Below, one piece after another: positions 10,279-21,927 of a stretch of 64,000 nucleotides of DNA. Made by a program: the position numbers and the translations under genes. The notes under the pieces are model-generated. The model was given only the letters and a program-made list of their open reading frames with translations. It did not search any database and was not told the DNA's origin. The stretch's first letter is position 1, and each line of letters opens with the position of its first letter. Source of the stretch: Allacma fusca (lineage: Eukaryota; Arthropoda; Collembola; Symphypleona; Sminthuridae); contig OX359246.1 of assembly GCA_947179485.1 (NCBI GenBank), positions 2,046,001 through 2,110,000 of the forward strand, written 5' to 3'.

Positions 10279-11649
10279 AATACACACGAACATTAGGTCG
10301 TTCAAGAATTCCAAAAGCAACACACCGATTACCCATGCATAAATACAAAACGGTTTTAACATTTACTGTAGCTTGACATGCAATGCAACGTGCAGTTCTG
10401 CAGACAAACGGTATTTGAAGTGTACCATTTGAAGTTTGTTTACTGTCAGGAACCATACCGTGGGGATTCGAATGACTGTTTTGCGAAAGCCCAGGCAGCT
10501 TTTTTAGAAAATGTAAATTTGAAATGTGATTTAGTAGGAGCATTTTCAATTTCATCGTGTTACCAGATTTGACAAAGTAGATTACTTTAGAGAAAAAGGA
10601 TTTTTCTCTCTTGTGCATATTTGTAAAAGGGATAATGAGGAAAATGCTCAGGATATGACAGCCTTTTGTAATACTGACAGAAGTTTAGAACATTCAGGGT
10701 TATGTTAATTGGGTTGGGAAGGAAAGTTGCCACTCCGTTGCAACGAAGATGAATTTTCCAAAATTAATTTAAAACATTTAAATTCATCTCAACTGGTGTT
10801 TATATATTTTGGCAATGTCAAACTTCCTATTTTCCATTTTTTGATGTATATCATCTAGAAGCGGATTTGCCAAAGAATAATTAATTATTTTGTACAGCAC
10901 AAGTAGTAACAATTATACACATGTTATATGAGAAAAAGCCATTTTTGCCATTTTTGGTGCTTGGGAGGATGTAATCACGCTTCAATGATTCTTAAAATTT
11001 AAATTAATTTACCAGGGTATGAACACAAAACTGAGAAGGTTCCAGATGTACTTAGTTCAGACTGGAAAGGGTATCATGGCGTTTTAGCATTAAAGGTGCT
11101 GTACTAGTGACATTCACACTCCTGGTCTTAGATAATTATCAGTAAACACTTAGTGCAAATTGAATTTTGTTGTTTTCGAACATTTCAAGGTTTAAACACT
11201 GGTTGACACATATTGACATTTTCTAATTTATTTGGAAAACTCATCTTGCGACAATTTACCCTGAGAGTAATTATAAGTATTAATGATATCATCTTAAAAA
11301 GTCACAATTCCGGTACAATAATGGGTGAAATTAAATACACACAGAAATTAAATTTTGACCATTCGAAATGAGGGTTGACATTGATTTACCGTGTAGAGCA
11401 CAACTACAACACCCAAGGGGTACAACCACTGGCTTCCATAATATGTTTGTAGCCACGGTTTCACAAATATTCAATGCTCGTCTAAAATTCAGGGCGAAAA
11501 TTCAAAAAGGTTTTACTGATAGTTTTATTTTGTGTTTACTCTACCCGCTTTTCGAAACAAATTAGTAGTAAACCTACTGAAATTTGCAAGTATCTGTGAA
11601 TTATGAACGTCTCTGCTTTACTTATAATTCTATAAAGATTGAGTTATTG

Positions 11650-11850
11650 CTGCAATTCTTCAATAATTTTATGGAATTTTGAAAATATTTTATAGACTTT
11701 TGGAAATATTTTATAAAATTTTGGACATAGTTTATAGAATTTTGGAAATAGTTTATAGATTCTGCAAATATTTTACAGAACTTTTGAAATATTTTATGAA
11801 ATTTTCGAAATAGTTTATAGAATTTTCGAAATATTTTTTTAAAATTCTGG
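11650..11850. repeat. Degenerate 21-bp tandem repeat, about 9 copies
   Basis: Copies of a word like TTTTGGAAATATTTTATAGAA follow each other with drift. The period of 21 leaves a minus-strand frame with a seven-residue pattern open by chance (FQNSINY, FIKYFQK and similar). I do not think it is coding. Confidence 0.75.
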
Positions 11851-12352
11851 AAACATTGCACTGATTTTTAATCAGCTGTAATAAGTTTTAAATTGCTTTG
11901 TAAATGGAATACTACAACGTAAGTTAAAGTTGTAATAAATACAGCACCGTCTGCCGTCTACTGATTATTGTAATCCGTGACTCCGTAATTCTTTCTATTG
12001 CCCCGCAGGAACAGGAGTAACTTACAATTAGTTAGAGAAACCCTTAGAGAACCAATAGATTTTCTTGCACCATATTCTTTTCATTAGCTTCCCCCGCCCC
12101 TTCTAATCGCTAATGGGAAATAATTTGCTTCATCCAGTACATAAGTGTACAGAGTGCTTCATGTCCTTTCTGTCCCCTGTAATAGACGGGAACGTAAAAT
12201 AAGCGACCTCGCAATTTTGAAGCAAGTTTTTCCAAATTTAGACAAATATTTCATCGTTGTAGCTAAAAAACCTCTGGATATAGCATTCAAATAGGTGGGA
12301 CAAATTCAAGACTTTTCAGGAAAAGATCAAATCTTTGAAGCATTTACTGGCT

Positions 12353-12676
12353 TCATATGAATATTAAAATTTCAAAACTCCTTTCGCGAAGGGTTACAAT
12401 GGTGGCGTGAAATATAAGTCCAGTGTATTTTAGGATGCAACATCCAAGCGTCTGCTTCTTTCCCATCTCAATCACACTAAACTGATCGCACCGAATGACG
12501 TGCATGTCTTTGTCGGACGTATACTTGTATTTTTTAACATGTGTTCTGTCCGTGGGCTCTCTATCCACAAACTTCGTATCCTGAGCAAGTGAAATTTGTG
12601 TTTCCGAATAGCCAACGTTTTCTATGGTCCAGAAATTTGACTGTGTCTTCAATATTTCATTCTTTCTTCGAGACTT
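12353..12676 (-). other. Unrecognised open frame, possible exon remnant
   Basis: A minus-strand frame of about 108 codons ends in TGA at 12353. It has normal-looking composition (for instance DKDMHVIRCDQFSVIEMGKK, then LGCCILKYTG) rather than the AT-biased residues of the surrounding DNA. It has no ATG at its start; it opens right after a stop, so it would have to be an internal or terminal exon. I recognise no family. It may be a fragment of an old gene or chance. Confidence 0.25.
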
Positions 12677-13333
12677 CCTTAATTAACTACTGTCTCAGCG
12701 TTGCGATTTATGCTTTGATATTTGAAGTAAAGGTATGAAAAAGCATCTTTAACATGCGCCATTAAAACTATTTATAAATATTAATTATATTTCCTTTTAC
12801 CTATGATCCATAGCTCAGCCCACTGTCTTGAAATGTTCTCCTTCAAGCATTAATTTTCAGGGTTATTATTTATTCAAGTCAAGGACGACATGTAAAAATG
12901 TTTTCCCTACTTAGAACCCGATATGAGGTACAAAAACAAACATTATGAACTCTCAATGAATGATTTAAATTTTCGTCTTACACGAGTAGGTTCTTGTTTT
13001 TGTGCATGTATCAGGTATTTTCTTAACGAACCATAAGACTTCAATCACATTAACAATTTACTACTCAAGCACTTTAGCACAATTTACAGCTATTAAGGTC
13101 CATATAGTGACCGGTACTCCCCTTACTTTGCCACAGTGCGGTAAGTAAAGCTGCTTTTAGAACTCCGTCCACTATTTATAATTCCCTCCCTAATGTCTGA
13201 AAATACGATAATAATTCACTATAGAATAGCTCTGGTTATATCCAGGGAATTCATTGTGACAATGACGCCCTGTGAACATTAGCACTAATAAAAACCAACC
13301 TGCACAGGCATACTACAACTCATAATAGTAAAT

Positions 13334-14706
13334 ATGTTGGGGCCAATAGCCAGAGAATATTTATTCCGGGGTTACGCATTGGGAATCTGGTTCTACATAA
13401 TCCCTTTTGAGTGGGATTCCAAAGAAAAAAAACGTATTCAACCGACCAAAAATAAGCTCAGGCTCTTTCGGTTTTATGAAAACACGTTTTATAACTTGGT
13501 AGGTGTTATATGGTCTTCGATCCGAGCCTGGCAGTTGTCTCAAACACCTGAAAGTACGAAGGAGGATTTTACTTTCTACATTATTGCCATGCTATCTGTC
13601 AGTGGTATCATTTTTCCTCTGTGCTTGTACCTCAACTACTACAGAGCCAGGGATGAGATGCCGAGCTTTACGTATGATTTCATTGAGTACGGCGAACGGT
13701 TTCAAGGTAGGACATTTTTATTAAAAGTATAGCAATAATTTGTAACTTTCTCTGAATTTTGGTTCTTATTATTGTCATATTACAGAAAAATATGTACTAC
13801 AGGAGGAGCTGGAACGGCAAAGATCCAGGAAGTATGACATGAGTGGTGCTTACGCTGCCAGCTTGTTTTATTTACAGTTTTTTGTATTCGGTGCCTTTCC
13901 AGTCATAACGTTCATTTACCCCCAGCACCCCTTGCTACTCACAGGGACCTTGGACATCCCCAATTGGGCTTACTATCCATTAGTTGGGATTCAAGCGATT
14001 GTGCTTGCAATTTTTCTGGCTGCATTCTGCATCAATCAGTGCGTGTACTTATTTCCCGGACTGGAGTATCTCTTCTCGATAATATACATCTTGAAAGAGC
14101 TGGAGTAAGTAATTACTTGAATTGCGACAACAATTCTTTTACAGGGATAATTATGTGCTTGGTATTTGTTATTTGTATTAAATTTTAATATTTTGTCAAA
14201 AAGCAGGTTATTAACTATTTAATTCCAGAATTGGGGATGTGAGTGGGAAGGACTACACCACAACGGAGGTTCTTCGCTCTCCAGCCGAGTTCATTCAAAA
14301 CTACAGAGCGCTCCAAGTGATTCATGCCAAGGCGATGCATATCTTCTGTCCAATCGTGCTGCCCTCTAACGAGTGGACGTACATAGTTATGGCAACCTAC
14401 CTTATTTACGGGGCTATCCGAATGGATGGGGTAATCGGATATGCGATGATGGGTGGGGCCTTCTTGAATATGTACTACTTATTCACTGTTTTCATTATCT
14501 TCTCAAAAATCCGGGCCAGGTCGAAGAGTGTGCTGGAAAGTTGGAGGCGGAGGGCTCATAATGCCCCGGATATTAACAAGACATTGATGTCCTTACAGCC
14601 CATAAGTGTTGGGGTGGGGGATTATTACTACGTGGATTACGCCATGGTGCTAACCATGTACAAGAGTATTCTTGAAGGGGCTGTTAATCTACTCATGTTG
14701 GGTTGA
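13334..14706 (+). CDS. Seven-transmembrane gustatory-receptor-like chemoreceptor GR1, three exons
   Basis: Exons 13334-13706, 13786-14104 and 14229-14706 join in frame (phases 1 and 2) to 389 aa. Introns are short with donors GTAGGA and GTAAGT and acceptors TTACAG and TTCCAG. The N terminus (REYLFRGYALGIWFYIIPFE) looks like the cytoplasmic start of insect gustatory/odorant receptors, whose N terminus lies inside the cell. Hydrophobic stretches at roughly 50-70, 80-105, 140-160, 180-210, 275-295, 296-320 and 360-385 make seven helices. The end, VDYAMVLTMYKSILEGAVNL, replaces the insect TY..hhhhQF motif. GR assignment is by topology, not by a signature motif. Closest relative here is pseudogene GR2. 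It stands head to head with IR1. Confidence 0.75.
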
Positions 14707-14929
14707 ACAGGTGTACTTGCTATGTACGTGTAGGACGTTTACTGCATATGCGTTTTTGATTTCTCATGTAAACTTGTGTAGGTAATCATTTGATGAAATG
14801 ATTCTGATTGAAGTAATATTTTATGATTAGTGTCCCTAATTTGTACAAAAGGCCTGCACCTGTCCCTGGACCCATATTAAGGCTACTTTAAAATTGTGTT
14901 ACAATTTACCATGTAGACCATTTTGCCTC
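14707..14929. other. GR1 3' flank
   Basis: Shares words with the 3' flanks of the other GR copies (for example TTTCTCATGTAAACTTGTGT). No clear AATAAA signal is seen within the first 200 bp. Confidence 0.4.
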
Positions 14930-15200
14930 TTCATTGACGATATACAGTACAGTCATGACAGTACTGTTTATACAACGGACAGTTTCAAACACTTGGGAAT
15001 CTCACTTGACACATACCTAAACTTTACTATGCATGTCAATTAAGTACGTAACACTTCTTTTAAATGTTCACAACTGATACAGTTCAAACACCCCATGACT
15101 TCAGATATGCTGTCTATTGTTTTTAAATCTCATGTTTTATTATTATTTCCCAATTTCCGTACGGCCTACCCGTTGGGGGTGCTCTCTCTCTCTCATGCCG
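14930..15200 (+). pseudogene. LINE reverse-transcriptase 3' relic (Jockey/CR1-like)
   Basis: The plus strand keeps TTDSFKHLGISLDTYLNF, the thumb motif SFKYLGI.LD of Jockey/CR1-type reverse transcriptases, then the weak continuation MLSIVFKSHVLLLFPNFRTAYP. A sister fragment at 47694-48130 has SFKYLGICL and IVFKSF. Stops and shifts interrupt both. The following AT-rich DNA to about 15500 shares TCGTTCCAGTACA with the DNA after the sister copy, so the 3' tail is also present. Confidence 0.65.
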
Positions 15201-15504
15201 AACTAACGAAATGTTAATTTCAATTTATCATTAATTAAATGTGTTTCCCTTAAATTTTACTATTTGAATGTGTTCCTAGAAGGATTTTACTATGACGCAG
15301 ACCAACAAAAAACAAATGAAAATGTATACTAGCATGTCTAAATTAAATGAATCTTATTTAATACTACCAATTTTTGAACCCCATACTTATACATATATAA
15401 CTTCATAGTTTGTTCTAACTCCCAGCGATGTTTCAGGTTCAAATATTTTCGCAGAATTCTGAAATGTCCATCCTCCTTTTTTTCAAGACTCGTTCCAGTA
15501 CAAA

Positions 15505-16938
15505 CCCGAGTAGAAATGACTGGTCAGATTTACGTCTGAAAATGGGAATCGACGTTAGTTGACGTTAAACTGACTAAGCTCAAATTGTTGGTCACAGATG
15601 CGATGTTCCATGAACGTCAATGAGACTATCACAAATATTATCGCAATTCTCAACAAAAATATAACGTTCTTTTAACATCAGGACCTAACGTTAATCAATA
15701 ATACAACATTCACGACGTTTAGTTAACGCAAAATCCCCGCCAAATAACGACAGCAACTATACCAATGGTTATATTTACGTAAACTTGACGTAAATAATAG
15801 TGCCTCCTAGCAATTGCCTTCTGTAGACACATTACATACATACGTCAAGCCCAGTCGTTAATGCAACGTCAAATTTTGGTCAAACATGTAGTAAACTCGG
15901 CACATGCGTATTTACAAACTATGGCCGAGAGCGCTGTATAGTCCGAACTTTAAATGACTTGGCTCTGATCTGTTACTTTCCTGTAACTTCTAACAGCCAA
16001 TGATTACTTCTTTTCGTCAATTGTTTCAGGTAAGCAAAACAAATTATTATTTTATATAAAAGTGTAAGTCGTGTGTATTATTTGAAGCAACGAGTTTTAT
16101 GATAAGTTATTATTAGAATGTAAATACTAAATATGTTCCTGTTTATCAAAGGTAAGTAATTTTTAAATGATTATGGTTAAGGAAGTATGTACTTGTAAGG
16201 CAACGCTTAATGTTAACTATTATTAATGTTGAAAGGTAGAAACCCCTAATATTTATTTGGAATAATTTTAAGGTTTCAATTTGTGACAATTTTTAACATT
16301 TTTAATATCTGATAGTGTGTCGCCAACACTATCAAGTATACCCCTACCACATCAACAATCAACATTCTTTCCAGCAAATAGTTTCTAATGCAGAAGGACA
16401 AATAAACAATAAATAGTTTAATTGTGATTTATATGAATAATGTCCTCAAATATTATAATTAGTTGTAAGTTTTTAAAAGATGCAGGTAATTAATTGTTGT
16501 GCTTTCTTTAAGTTGCAATTAAATCTAAAAGCGAAATATTTCTTATTTTCAGGTTTCATTTTGACGATCGGTGGGCAGAAATTGAGATTTGGAATCAGGA
16601 ATAAGGACAAGAATGCTGCGGACAACTTTGAATGATGACTTGTAGAGAAATATGAAATGCACTATTTAATTATTTTTTGGGATAGAATTTAATCAGTAAA
16701 TTATATTTCAACCCCCGTGAACAGGGAGGTTAAATTGCGTTGCAATAACGATAGTATTTGGCGTAAACCAGACGTTATTTCTATAGTTATATTTTCGCAA
16801 GGTGGTGACGTTCAGCTGTCGTTGTCAAAGCGGACATATTGTATTCAGCTGGACGCCACAACTGGACTTTGTTCTGACCAATTGACGTTAATTTTTAACG
16901 TACTAATAACCGTGCACTGACCAAAATTTCTACTCGGG
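15505..16938. mobile_element. TIR transposon of unassigned superfamily, ACGT-rich ends
   Basis: The left end CCCGAGTAGAAATGACTGGT and the right end, reversed, CCCGAGTAGAAATTTTGGTC give inverted repeats of at least 13 bp followed by a shared GGTCAG. I find no clear target duplication. The outer 400 bp on the left are packed with ACGT-centred words (AACGTT, TGACGTTAA, TTACGTAAA), with more on the right. Inside, a strong acceptor-like TTTTCAG at about 16545-16551 opens a short frame ending at 16636 (GFILTIGGQKLRFGIRNKDK), which may be the last exon of a decayed gene. Superfamily undetermined. Confidence 0.65.
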
Positions 16939-17924
16939 AAGCCTCTAAATTACTGAATATTGTACAAGCTAACAGTCACATAACATTTTTTAGACTTTCA
17001 GTTTGAACTCAACAACAACGGTTAATCCCTGTACGTAACTAATTGTAAGTCTCAATATTTACAGTTACTTCAATACTACTACTATAACTTGGAATAGAAT
17101 AATTTATTTGACGTTTTTATTTTTACGTAATTATATATCTACTTATTATAGTTTTACATTATTTGTTCGATATATATTCGTACTCAAGATCCACTCAATT
17201 TAATTTAAACAAAAAATTTTAAAACTCCGTTCAAATGATGTGAATTTGGATTCTGTGACAATTAAGTATCCAATGATGATACAAAATCGCTCATTTTGTA
17301 ATATAATTATTATTATAATTTAGGATCTTCAGACCAGTCCTGGTGCCTAAACACATTATGTGCAGATTTGTTGAAACTCATCACAGTATTTTTTGTTGTA
17401 GTATAGCACAACATGCGCAACTGGTAATATTAAAGGTAATGCATTATTGTGTCTACACTTAAGTAAAATTGCTCCTGTCTCGCCATTCTCATGATATAAA
17501 TTTTCATGTCTCGAAAGAAAAGGAATGGCCGTATTTAATATTACAGTGTGTGCCATAGCATTTGCCACCCCTCACACTCTAGCCAATAAGCATAATTTAA
17601 TTCCCCTGATTGTATATAACAAAAACCTTGTTATTGCGTCCCTGTGTACTCTAGAACTCTATGACAACAATCACTTTAGTAAATTTCACGCGTCTTCTAG
17701 AACCTTGGAACAATACAATTTGGATTGTATTGTTTTTTCGAATTCCTGTATTGTTTTTGTTTTAGTTTTGTATCTCGAAAACTGATGTTGTTTGTTTTGA
17801 TTTGTACTAAAGACAAAAACAATACTAAAGTACAAACTAAACGAGTACAATTTTACAGCACTACATTTATACGTATTTGTAAAAACGTCAAAGACTAAAC
17901 TTCTAATGCATCTTCCCTTGTAAC
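16939..17924. other. Intergenic DNA, nothing firm
   Basis: AT-rich DNA. A minus-strand frame of 70 codons at 17356-17568 has normal composition (HENLYHENGETGAILLKC) but no family I recognise; it could be an old exon or chance. Confidence 0.35.
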
Positions 17925-18135
17925 CAATAATTATTTATTTTGATGACTTATTAAATGATACAGGAGTTAATAACGTTCACATGAATAGCCATATTGTATT
18001 ACTTATATAGCTGTGTTATTACTTATTAGGAGCTGGATCGGAGTTTCGAGAAAACAATTAATCAGAGTGCAGAAGCATTCCTGTCGCATTTCACGCACTT
18101 AATCCTCCAGCTCCTTCAAGTTATATATTTTAAGG
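17925..18135 (-). pseudogene. Relic of a GR-like gene copy
   Basis: At about 18065-18125 the minus strand keeps the end of GR exon 2 and the start of intron 2: the block CTCCAGCTCCTTCAAG and, beside it, GCAGAAGCATTCCTGTCGCA, found next to exon 2 of GR2 and GR5 (29270-29330, 61350-61395). About 17930-17975 matches the 3' flank word TTTTGATGACTTATTAAATG of the other copies. Nothing longer survives. I take it as the remains of a sixth copy. Confidence 0.5.
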
Positions 18136-19065
18136 AATATGTATAATACAATACAATAATACATGTTTTTTGCCAACATTTTAAAAGTCAGTAGAAAATA
18201 TAAATGACATTTTTCCCATCAATCCCTCATTCTAATCCAAGTGATCGGAGTGTTTCCCGTCAATCCCTTAATCCAATCCAAGTTAGGGGCAAAAAACGTG
18301 AAGTAGAGAGAAAATTAGCCGTGTTAAGCTGCAATGGAATATGTATGTCCAACTATGTTTGACCATCGAAACCATGGTGTAAATAAGGGCTGGTAACAGT
18401 TTGGAATAATGAGAGAGAGAGAGTAAAAATGATAAGCTGAATTTGATATAATTAATTATTGGGGCAAAATGTTGTAGATAATGATTGCAAAGTGGGCATG
18501 TACAAAACTGAAAATATCTGTAAAATATAATAATTGCTGATGGGTTCTCCACTTAAATCTGTAATTTTGTACAGCTGTTGACGCAACAGATTACAAGTTA
18601 AATGCCAATTCCCACTGCAAAATATTTGACCCTGTGCTTGGTCATTGTATGTAGCGTAAGGATATAAAATTATCAAAAAATATTTTGAGATGTCAAAAAC
18701 GCAATATAAATCAAGTCATCCAAATTAGTCTCTGATCTCGGCACTCCTATATATTTGCATTTAGAATCCAAAGACAAGTAAAGAATTTTATACAAAATAT
18801 ATTATTATTGACCACTTCCTGTCCGTTGATTTAAACTTTCGCGGCATTGGCTTTACAATTTAAACCTTCGCGGCAGTGGCTTTACAATTCAAACGTTCGC
18901 GGCTCATTTCACTATATAGCTATATATAGTGTATATATATATGAAGATTTCTGACCCCCCCTCCCCCTATATCATATACAATCAAATTTGACAACCCCTC
19001 TCCATCATAACGTCATTTGTTGCGGAAGTAATCATAGGTGTGTATATACGGTGGTAACTGGTTAC
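18136..19065. other. Intergenic DNA with small local repeats
   Basis: No gene seen. A 45-bp direct duplication lies at about 18215-18290 (CCATCAATCCCTCATTCTAATCCAAG / CCGTCAATCCCTTAATCC, shortened). About 18833-18903 holds 2.6 copies of a 29-bp unit containing TTCGCGGCA(T/G)TGGCTTTACA. A palindrome of TATATAG words follows at 18911-18945. Confidence 0.5.
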
Positions 19066-19152
19066 CAGAACTGCTTTCAGGTAGCAAAAAAATGAAGATA
19101 CGCACTTGAACCCGACCCGTACCTGAAATATCAGTTTAATTTTTTTCGTCTA
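19066..19152 (+). mobile_element. Truncated left end of the 27150-28151 hAT family
   Basis: CAGAACTGCTTTCAGGTAGC and the following 65 bp match the left end of the element at 27150 closely (same ACCTGAA / CCCGACCCG words and the same run of T before TCGTC). The rest of the element is missing. Confidence 0.75.
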
Positions 19153-19414
19153 ATAGTCTTTAATTTTATTGCGAATCGAAGGGTGACATTGTTAAAATTA
19201 TCTGCTTGAGAAAACTACTCAGTTTTCCAAAATTTTTACGAAGCTAGTAGATTCTCACTTCCAGCAAGCAATTGTTGTTGAAATCATGTTTTCGTCAACC
19301 CCCCATTCCCCCCTCATCATTTTCTGTCAAATATTTTCAGCCCCCCCATTGTGCCAAGCACATGAAGTAATTTATGAATGCTCCCTTTCAGTTCAGCTCG
19401 ATGTGCGTCTTCTC

Positions 19415-21647
19415 CATAGCTGCACATACACATGAACTAGTCTAGTCAAGTCTAATATTTGTTGGTTGTGATATTGACTAGTCTAGTCTAGTCAATTCAC
19501 AATGGTTTCCAAGACATCCTTGTCAAGTCAAGTCAAAGTCACTTTTTAACTCGAAAATCCTAGTCAAGTCATTCTAGTCTCCTAGTCACTTGCATTTTAT
19601 TATCGCAGCTGTAGGTGCCCTTTTATTATTTGTCTTATTATTTATTTATTAGCTAATTCAATTCATCACCACACCCTGAAAACAATATCAAAGTAGTTCT
19701 TATTTTAACAGTTTTAACAGCGCAAGTATGTATGAAGGGAATGTTCCATTTAATTGGAGGAATGAAATAATCATCTAGCATGAAAAAAGAATTGAAACAA
19801 ATTGTGAAATATTTTGATAATCGGTTGAACTGAATAAGTTGATGAACGGTTAAACCCCAGGAAACTAACGGATAGTACCATTTCATCAGTCCAGTTTTGC
19901 TGCGTCTGGTTAGGCTTTTCTAGTTAGTTTTCTAGGTTAGGTTTTTTAATTAATAAATTCTGTGTACAATATTTGTTGCTCCAACTGCGGTGGCTTAACA
20001 GAAGCTCTGTGAGCACGAGCAATGACCGACAGCTCAGATAATAGTCCGAAATTAGTTACCTTGTCGTGATCTTCTCTAGATATGTGATTTCATTTAGTTG
20101 TTCGTTTTCTGTATTTATTTTGGGGACGGATTTTCTGGCGATGCTTTACTTTTCAGGATTTCTATGGCTCCTTCTTTAACGTTTTCTCACTACCTCAGAT
20201 TTATTTTTGTATGAAATTGTTACTGCATTAGCGTCGGCCTCAATCATTTGGGATATTCATATAAATCTGTATGTCTGGTGAGATTTCCCAGATTTTCGAC
20301 TTGATTTTGGATGATTCATGATTTATTATTTTAATATACAGTAAAAGCTGTATATAGTGACCACCTATACAGTGGTCTCCTGTTCACAGTGGCCAGTATC
20401 ATGTGTCTCCGTCATGCGCCCTATGTTTTAACATTACGTTAACCCTGTATACAGTCGTTTTCTCTATAGTGGTCCCCTGTCAATAATGGACCCGGGCTTA
20501 TGTCCATTCATTACGAAATGCATGCTTCGAACTCTGAATACAGTGGTCAGCATTAAAAACCATGTGCACACGAAATCGTCGCTCATAATTTCTATAGATT
20601 TCTGAGATTATTCTAGCTTACGGTTTCTTAAATAAAGCATATTCCCGGTACCATACATACCTTCATACCACGCACAGTTCAAAAACACTTTGATTTCCGT
20701 TTCGAAAAAATAGAGAATAGTAGAATTATTGGAAAATCTCAAAGTGAAACTGGTAGGCAGGATAGCCAGCAAGCAATGGTTGGATTGAATCTTGAAAGAA
20801 GAAACATTATATTTGTTTAAATTATTTTTGCGGATAATCTGCCGGCGTCAATTATAAAGTAATTTTACGATAGTTGGTAGCTATTTCACATAGTATTCAA
20901 AAACAATATTTAGAATTACTATATAGAATTATCGTTATACAGAATATCTTGCTCAACACAAGTTGAAAAATTTTAAACGGTCAAAAATTAGTGATTATGT
21001 AAAAAAAATGTGACCGTTTCAATTATGTCTTCTTAAACGCGTTAAAATTTTCATTTGATATATGCACCCTATATAGTGGTCCATGACCACTATACTGAGT
21101 ATAGTGGTCACTGTACATAGTGGTCAAATATTAGGTTCCCTAGAGAAACCACTATATACAGGTTTAACTGTATGTAAATGAGTGTTTTTATTAAATTTCT
21201 TTAGACATACATGCCTTATATAGTACTGTTGCTGCCTATATTAACGGCTTGAATAATTCAGTTATGCACTGCATTTTTCCAAACTCAATTTATTAATCGT
21301 TAAAGGACGCAGTTACAAGTCCTAATATGGGAATTTTTTTATGGCTTGGAGCCTTTGTTATTGTTAGAAGTTTCCCCATTTCCTCCTAAAACTGCTTCAT
21401 TAAATGATTTAGGCATCATTTGAAGACATTCACAAATTGACTAGACTAGTTCATGCACATTGTTCTCCTAGTCAAGTCAAGTCAATCATTATAATTTCTA
21501 ATGCAAGCCTAGTCTAGTCAAGTCAATTCTTCACGGTATTAGGTGCTTGCTAGTCAAGTCAATCTAGTCAAATTTACGAAAATCCTTAACTAGTCTAGTC
21601 AAGTCTCCCATTTCCTAGTCAAGTCTGACTAGACTAGTGCAGCAGTG
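19415..21647. mobile_element. hAT element, CTAGTCAAGTC family, with nested MITE
   Basis: The ends are CATAGCTGCAC and, reversed, CACTGCTGCAC. The element is flanked by a perfect 8-bp duplication GTCTTCTC (19407-19414 and 21648-21655), the hallmark of hAT transposition. The outer 200 bp on each side consist of variations of CTAGTCTAGTC and CTAGTCAAGTC. The inside holds a later insertion, the TA-flanked MITE at 20339-21170. I see no certain transposase remnant in the remaining 1.4 kb. Confidence 0.85.
20339..21170. mobile_element. TA-flanked MITE, TATATAGTGG family, copy 2 (nested)
   Basis: Ends CAGTAAAAGCTGTATATAGT and, reversed, CAGTTAAACCTGTATATAGT, flanked by TA. Outer parts are full of ATACAGTGGTC / ACTATATAGTGG words, like copy 1 at 5011-5613. 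It lies inside the hAT element at 19415-21647 and is therefore younger than that insertion. No transposase is seen. Confidence 0.85.
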
Positions 21648-21927
21648 GTCTTCTCGACTTGCTTGCTGTATATACCATCGACTTGCCTATGAGTTCACCA
21701 AGCCGAAGCTCAGCTGATTGTGAGCTTTATCTCTCATAAACTCGGTTCACAATCAGCGAGCCGAAAGTGCATTTTCTTCCCCGAATAACACTAACGTCAA
21801 ATGAGGGTGAGTACCTGTTTGTTTTACGAAGGAGGCACTTTCCTGTCAAGCGTAGCTTCTCCATGATCATAAACAAGTCCCAAGGTCAAAGTTTTTATTA
21901 GCAAAGTAGACATTTGGTTATCAAAGC

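Larger units (their letters stand above)
10279..13333. other. IR1-GR1 divergent spacer, no firm gene
   Basis: Most of this 3-kb spacer shows no coding signal. Around 10320-10420 it matches, in inverted orientation, the DNA around 55900-55960 upstream of IR2, so it was duplicated with the IR gene. Around 12890-13050 it resembles, inverted, the DNA upstream of GR2 near 30230-30420. The spacer also holds the 21-bp repeat at 11650-11850 and an unassigned open frame at 12353-12676. Confidence 0.5.
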
